From assembly GCA_963817485.1 (NCBI GenBank), contig CAWFOR010000016.1, positions 62,001 through 126,000 of the forward strand: a stretch of DNA of 64,000 nucleotides. The letters are read 5' to 3'. Made by a program: the position numbers and the translations under genes. Each line of letters opens with the position of its first letter. Within the stretch, counting starts at the first letter, position 1. Of this stretch, positions 62,610-64,000 are shown one piece after another. Below the pieces are notes generated by a model. The model was given only the letters and a program-made list of their open reading frames with translations, did no database searches and had not been told where the DNA came from. Source of the stretch: Hyphomicrobium_A sp963817485. GTDB lineage: Bacteria; Pseudomonadota; Alphaproteobacteria; Rhizobiales; Hyphomicrobiaceae.

Positions 62610-64000
62610 ATGATTCGCTCGCACGCCATCGCGCTGGGCTTCGCTCTCGTTGCCCTATCGGCAGGAGGCGCCTTCGCCGCGGCGCCGGCCGATCAGCCGG
62701 TCGCGACCGATCCGGCAATAGCGCCGCCTCCGCACGTGGGCGTCGCCAACCCGGCCGCTCAGCCGACGCCGGCGCCTTCAGATCCGACTACAGCTGCGCT
62801 GCGCGACAAGCTTGCCGCTCTGCCGACCGAGGGCTCCGCCCAGGAGATCAAGGAGCGCGCGGTCCTCTCAGACTATTACAACGCCGGCCACGCGCCGCTG
62901 TGGGTCGGCGCCGGCGGCCTGACGCCGAAGGGCGGGGCCGTCATCGCCGAGCTGATGAAGGCGGGCGACTGGGGTCTCGATTCCGGCGACTTTGCTCTTC
63001 CCCACATCGCCGATGCAGCCATGGCCAATTTGACCCCGGCCGAGGTCGCCGACGCCGAGGTCGCGATCTCGCTCGCGGTCCTGAAGTATGTGCGCTTTGC
63101 CCGCGGCGGACGCATCATCGATCCGACGATCCTGCTGACCTCGCAGTTCGACCGCAAGCCGCAGCTCCTCGATCCCGAGGTCGTGTTCGCCGCGCTCGCG
63201 GCCGCGGATGCGCCCGACGCCTACCTGCGCGGCGTCCATCCCAAGCAGCCGCAGTTCGAGAAGCTGCGCCAGGCTTATCTCGCCAATCGCGGCAAACCGC
63301 TCGCCAAAAAGCTGCTCGCCAACATGGAAGAGTGGCGGTGGATGCCCGACGACCTCGGTGCGGTGCACATCCTCGCCAACGTCCCCGAGTTCATGGTCTA
63401 CCTCTACAAAGACGACAAGGTCATCCACACGGAGCGCATCGTCGTCGGCGAGACGGGCAAGCAGACCACCATCTTCTCGCGCAACCTCAAGACCATCGTG
63501 TTCAAGCCGATGTGGCGCGTGCCGGAGTCGATCAAGGTGCGCGAGCTGCAGCCCAACCTCTTGCGCGGCGGCAGCATGTTCCGCCAGTACGACCTCGAGC
63601 TGCAGACCAAGGACGGCCAGACGCTCGACTACCACACGATCGACTGGCGCACGGCCGACATCAAGAACTACGAGGTGGTGCAGCCGCCGGGCCGCAAGAA
63701 CGTGATGGGCGTCGTCAAGTTCACGTTCCCGAGCCAGCACACGATCTTCATGCACGACACCGTCGACAAATGGATGTTCGCGCAATCGCAGCGCACGCTG
63801 AGCCACGGCTGCCTGCGCCTGCGCAACCCGATGAAGATGGCCGAGCTCGTGCTCGCCGAGGACAAGGGCTGGGACGCCGCCAAGGTCGAGCAGACGATGA
63901 GCGACGGCCCGCGCAACAACGAGATCGTCATCGAGAAGAAGATCCCGATGCACCTCGTCTACTTCACGGCGTGGGTCGGCGATGACGGCAAGGTGCGCAC
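62610..64000 (+). CDS. L,D-transpeptidase (3' end cut by window edge)
   Basis: 463 codons of a periplasmic YcbB-type L,D-transpeptidase that makes 3-3 cross-links in peptidoglycan. ATG 62610 with GGAGGGGA; signal peptide (ALGFALVALSAGGAFAA), Pro/Ala-rich linker, then a scaffold domain (YYNAGHAPLWVGAGGLTPKG) and the YkuD domain with HDTVDKWMF...SHGCLRLRNP, His and nucleophile Cys. The C-terminus lies outside. Confidence 0.93.
   Translation, partial: MIRSHAIALGFALVALSAGGAFAAAPADQPVATDPAIAPPPHVGVANPAAQPTPAPSDPTTAALRDKLAALPTEGSAQEIKERAVLSDYYNAGHAPLWVGAGGLTPKGGAVIAELMKAGDWGLDSGDFALPHIADAAMANLTPAEVADAEVAISLAVLKYVRFARGGRIIDPTILLTSQFDRKPQLLDPEVVFAALAAADAPDAYLRGVHPKQPQFEKLRQAYLANRGKPLAKKLLANMEEWRWMPDDLGAVHILANVPEFMVYLYKDDKVIHTERIVVGETGKQTTIFSRNLKTIVFKPMWRVPESIKVRELQPNLLRGGSMFRQYDLELQTKDGQTLDYHTIDWRTADIKNYEVVQPPGRKNVMGVVKFTFPSQHTIFMHDTVDKWMFAQSQRTLSHGCLRLRNPMKMAELVLAEDKGWDAAKVEQTMSDGPRNNEIVIEKKIPMHLVYFTAWVGDDGKVR

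Overview
The window is a GC-rich stretch of bacterial chromosome. Gene order and protein sequences point to an alphaproteobacterium of the order Hyphomicrobiales (Rhizobiales), probably a free-living heterotroph. The basis is the order lptF-lptG-lptD-surA-pdxA-rsmA, gmk-yicC-mltG-fabF-acpP-fabG-fabD, rpsF-rpsR-DUF2232-rplI-dnaB-alr-radA-cvpA-purF, then dusB-ntrB-ntrC-ntrY-ntrX-dat-hfq-hflX, and ispDF-cinA-ratA-lipA-lpd-pdhC-pdhB-pdhA-ftsB-eno. The genus cannot be fixed by eye. I see no transposase, phage, CRISPR or plasmid gene.

Layout. 1-9.6 kb (minus strand): purF (cut by the left edge), cvpA, radA, alr, dnaB, rplI, a DUF2232 membrane protein, rpsR, rpsF and a DUF4431-like secreted protein. 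9.7-17.8 kb (plus): the type II fatty acid set fabD-fabG-acpP-fabF, then mltG, yicC, gmk and a secreted lipase. 17.8-26 kb (minus): rsmA, pdxA, surA, lptD, lptG and lptF, i.e. outer-membrane and LPS export. lptD is broken by about ten frame changes although its protein motifs survive. 26.4-33.4 kb: pepA, small membrane or secreted proteins, mazG, an EF-hand protein, hflX and hfq. 33.5-42 kb (minus): dat, ntrX, ntrY, ntrC, ntrB and dusB, the nitrogen-response cluster. 42.2-45.4 kb (plus): ispDF, a MarR regulator, a cinA-like gene and a pentapeptide-repeat protein. 45.5-56.5 kb (minus): ratA, lipA, two GlsB/YeaQ/YmgE proteins, lpd, two lipoproteins, the pyruvate dehydrogenase genes, ftsB and eno. 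56.6-64 kb (mostly plus): a GFA protein, queC, small proteins, dps, an aldo/keto reductase, queE, queD, queF and an L,D-transpeptidase cut by the right edge.

How the genes work together. LipA makes the lipoyl cofactor used by the pyruvate dehydrogenase complex. Here the only visible lipoyl domain is fused to the E1 beta subunit; the E2 gene starts directly at its subunit-binding domain. Enolase sits upstream of the same pathway. QueD, QueE, QueC and QueF are four successive enzymes from dihydroneopterin triphosphate to preQ1 for queuosine tRNA modification. NtrBC and NtrYX are the two linked nitrogen/redox two-component systems. SurA, LptD, LptF and LptG build the outer membrane.

The most unusual points are: a tRNA-Thr(GGT)-like half molecule clamped by an inverted repeat between rpsR and the DUF2232 gene; a dispersed palindromic repeat family with one member translated in frame inside pdhB; a lipoyl-less E2; a very long RG-rich tail on ribosomal protein S6; an AT-rich island with two perfect 14-bp palindromes after pepA; a QueD without the usual catalytic cysteine; and a damaged stretch (lptD and the pepA start) that may be assembly error or real decay.
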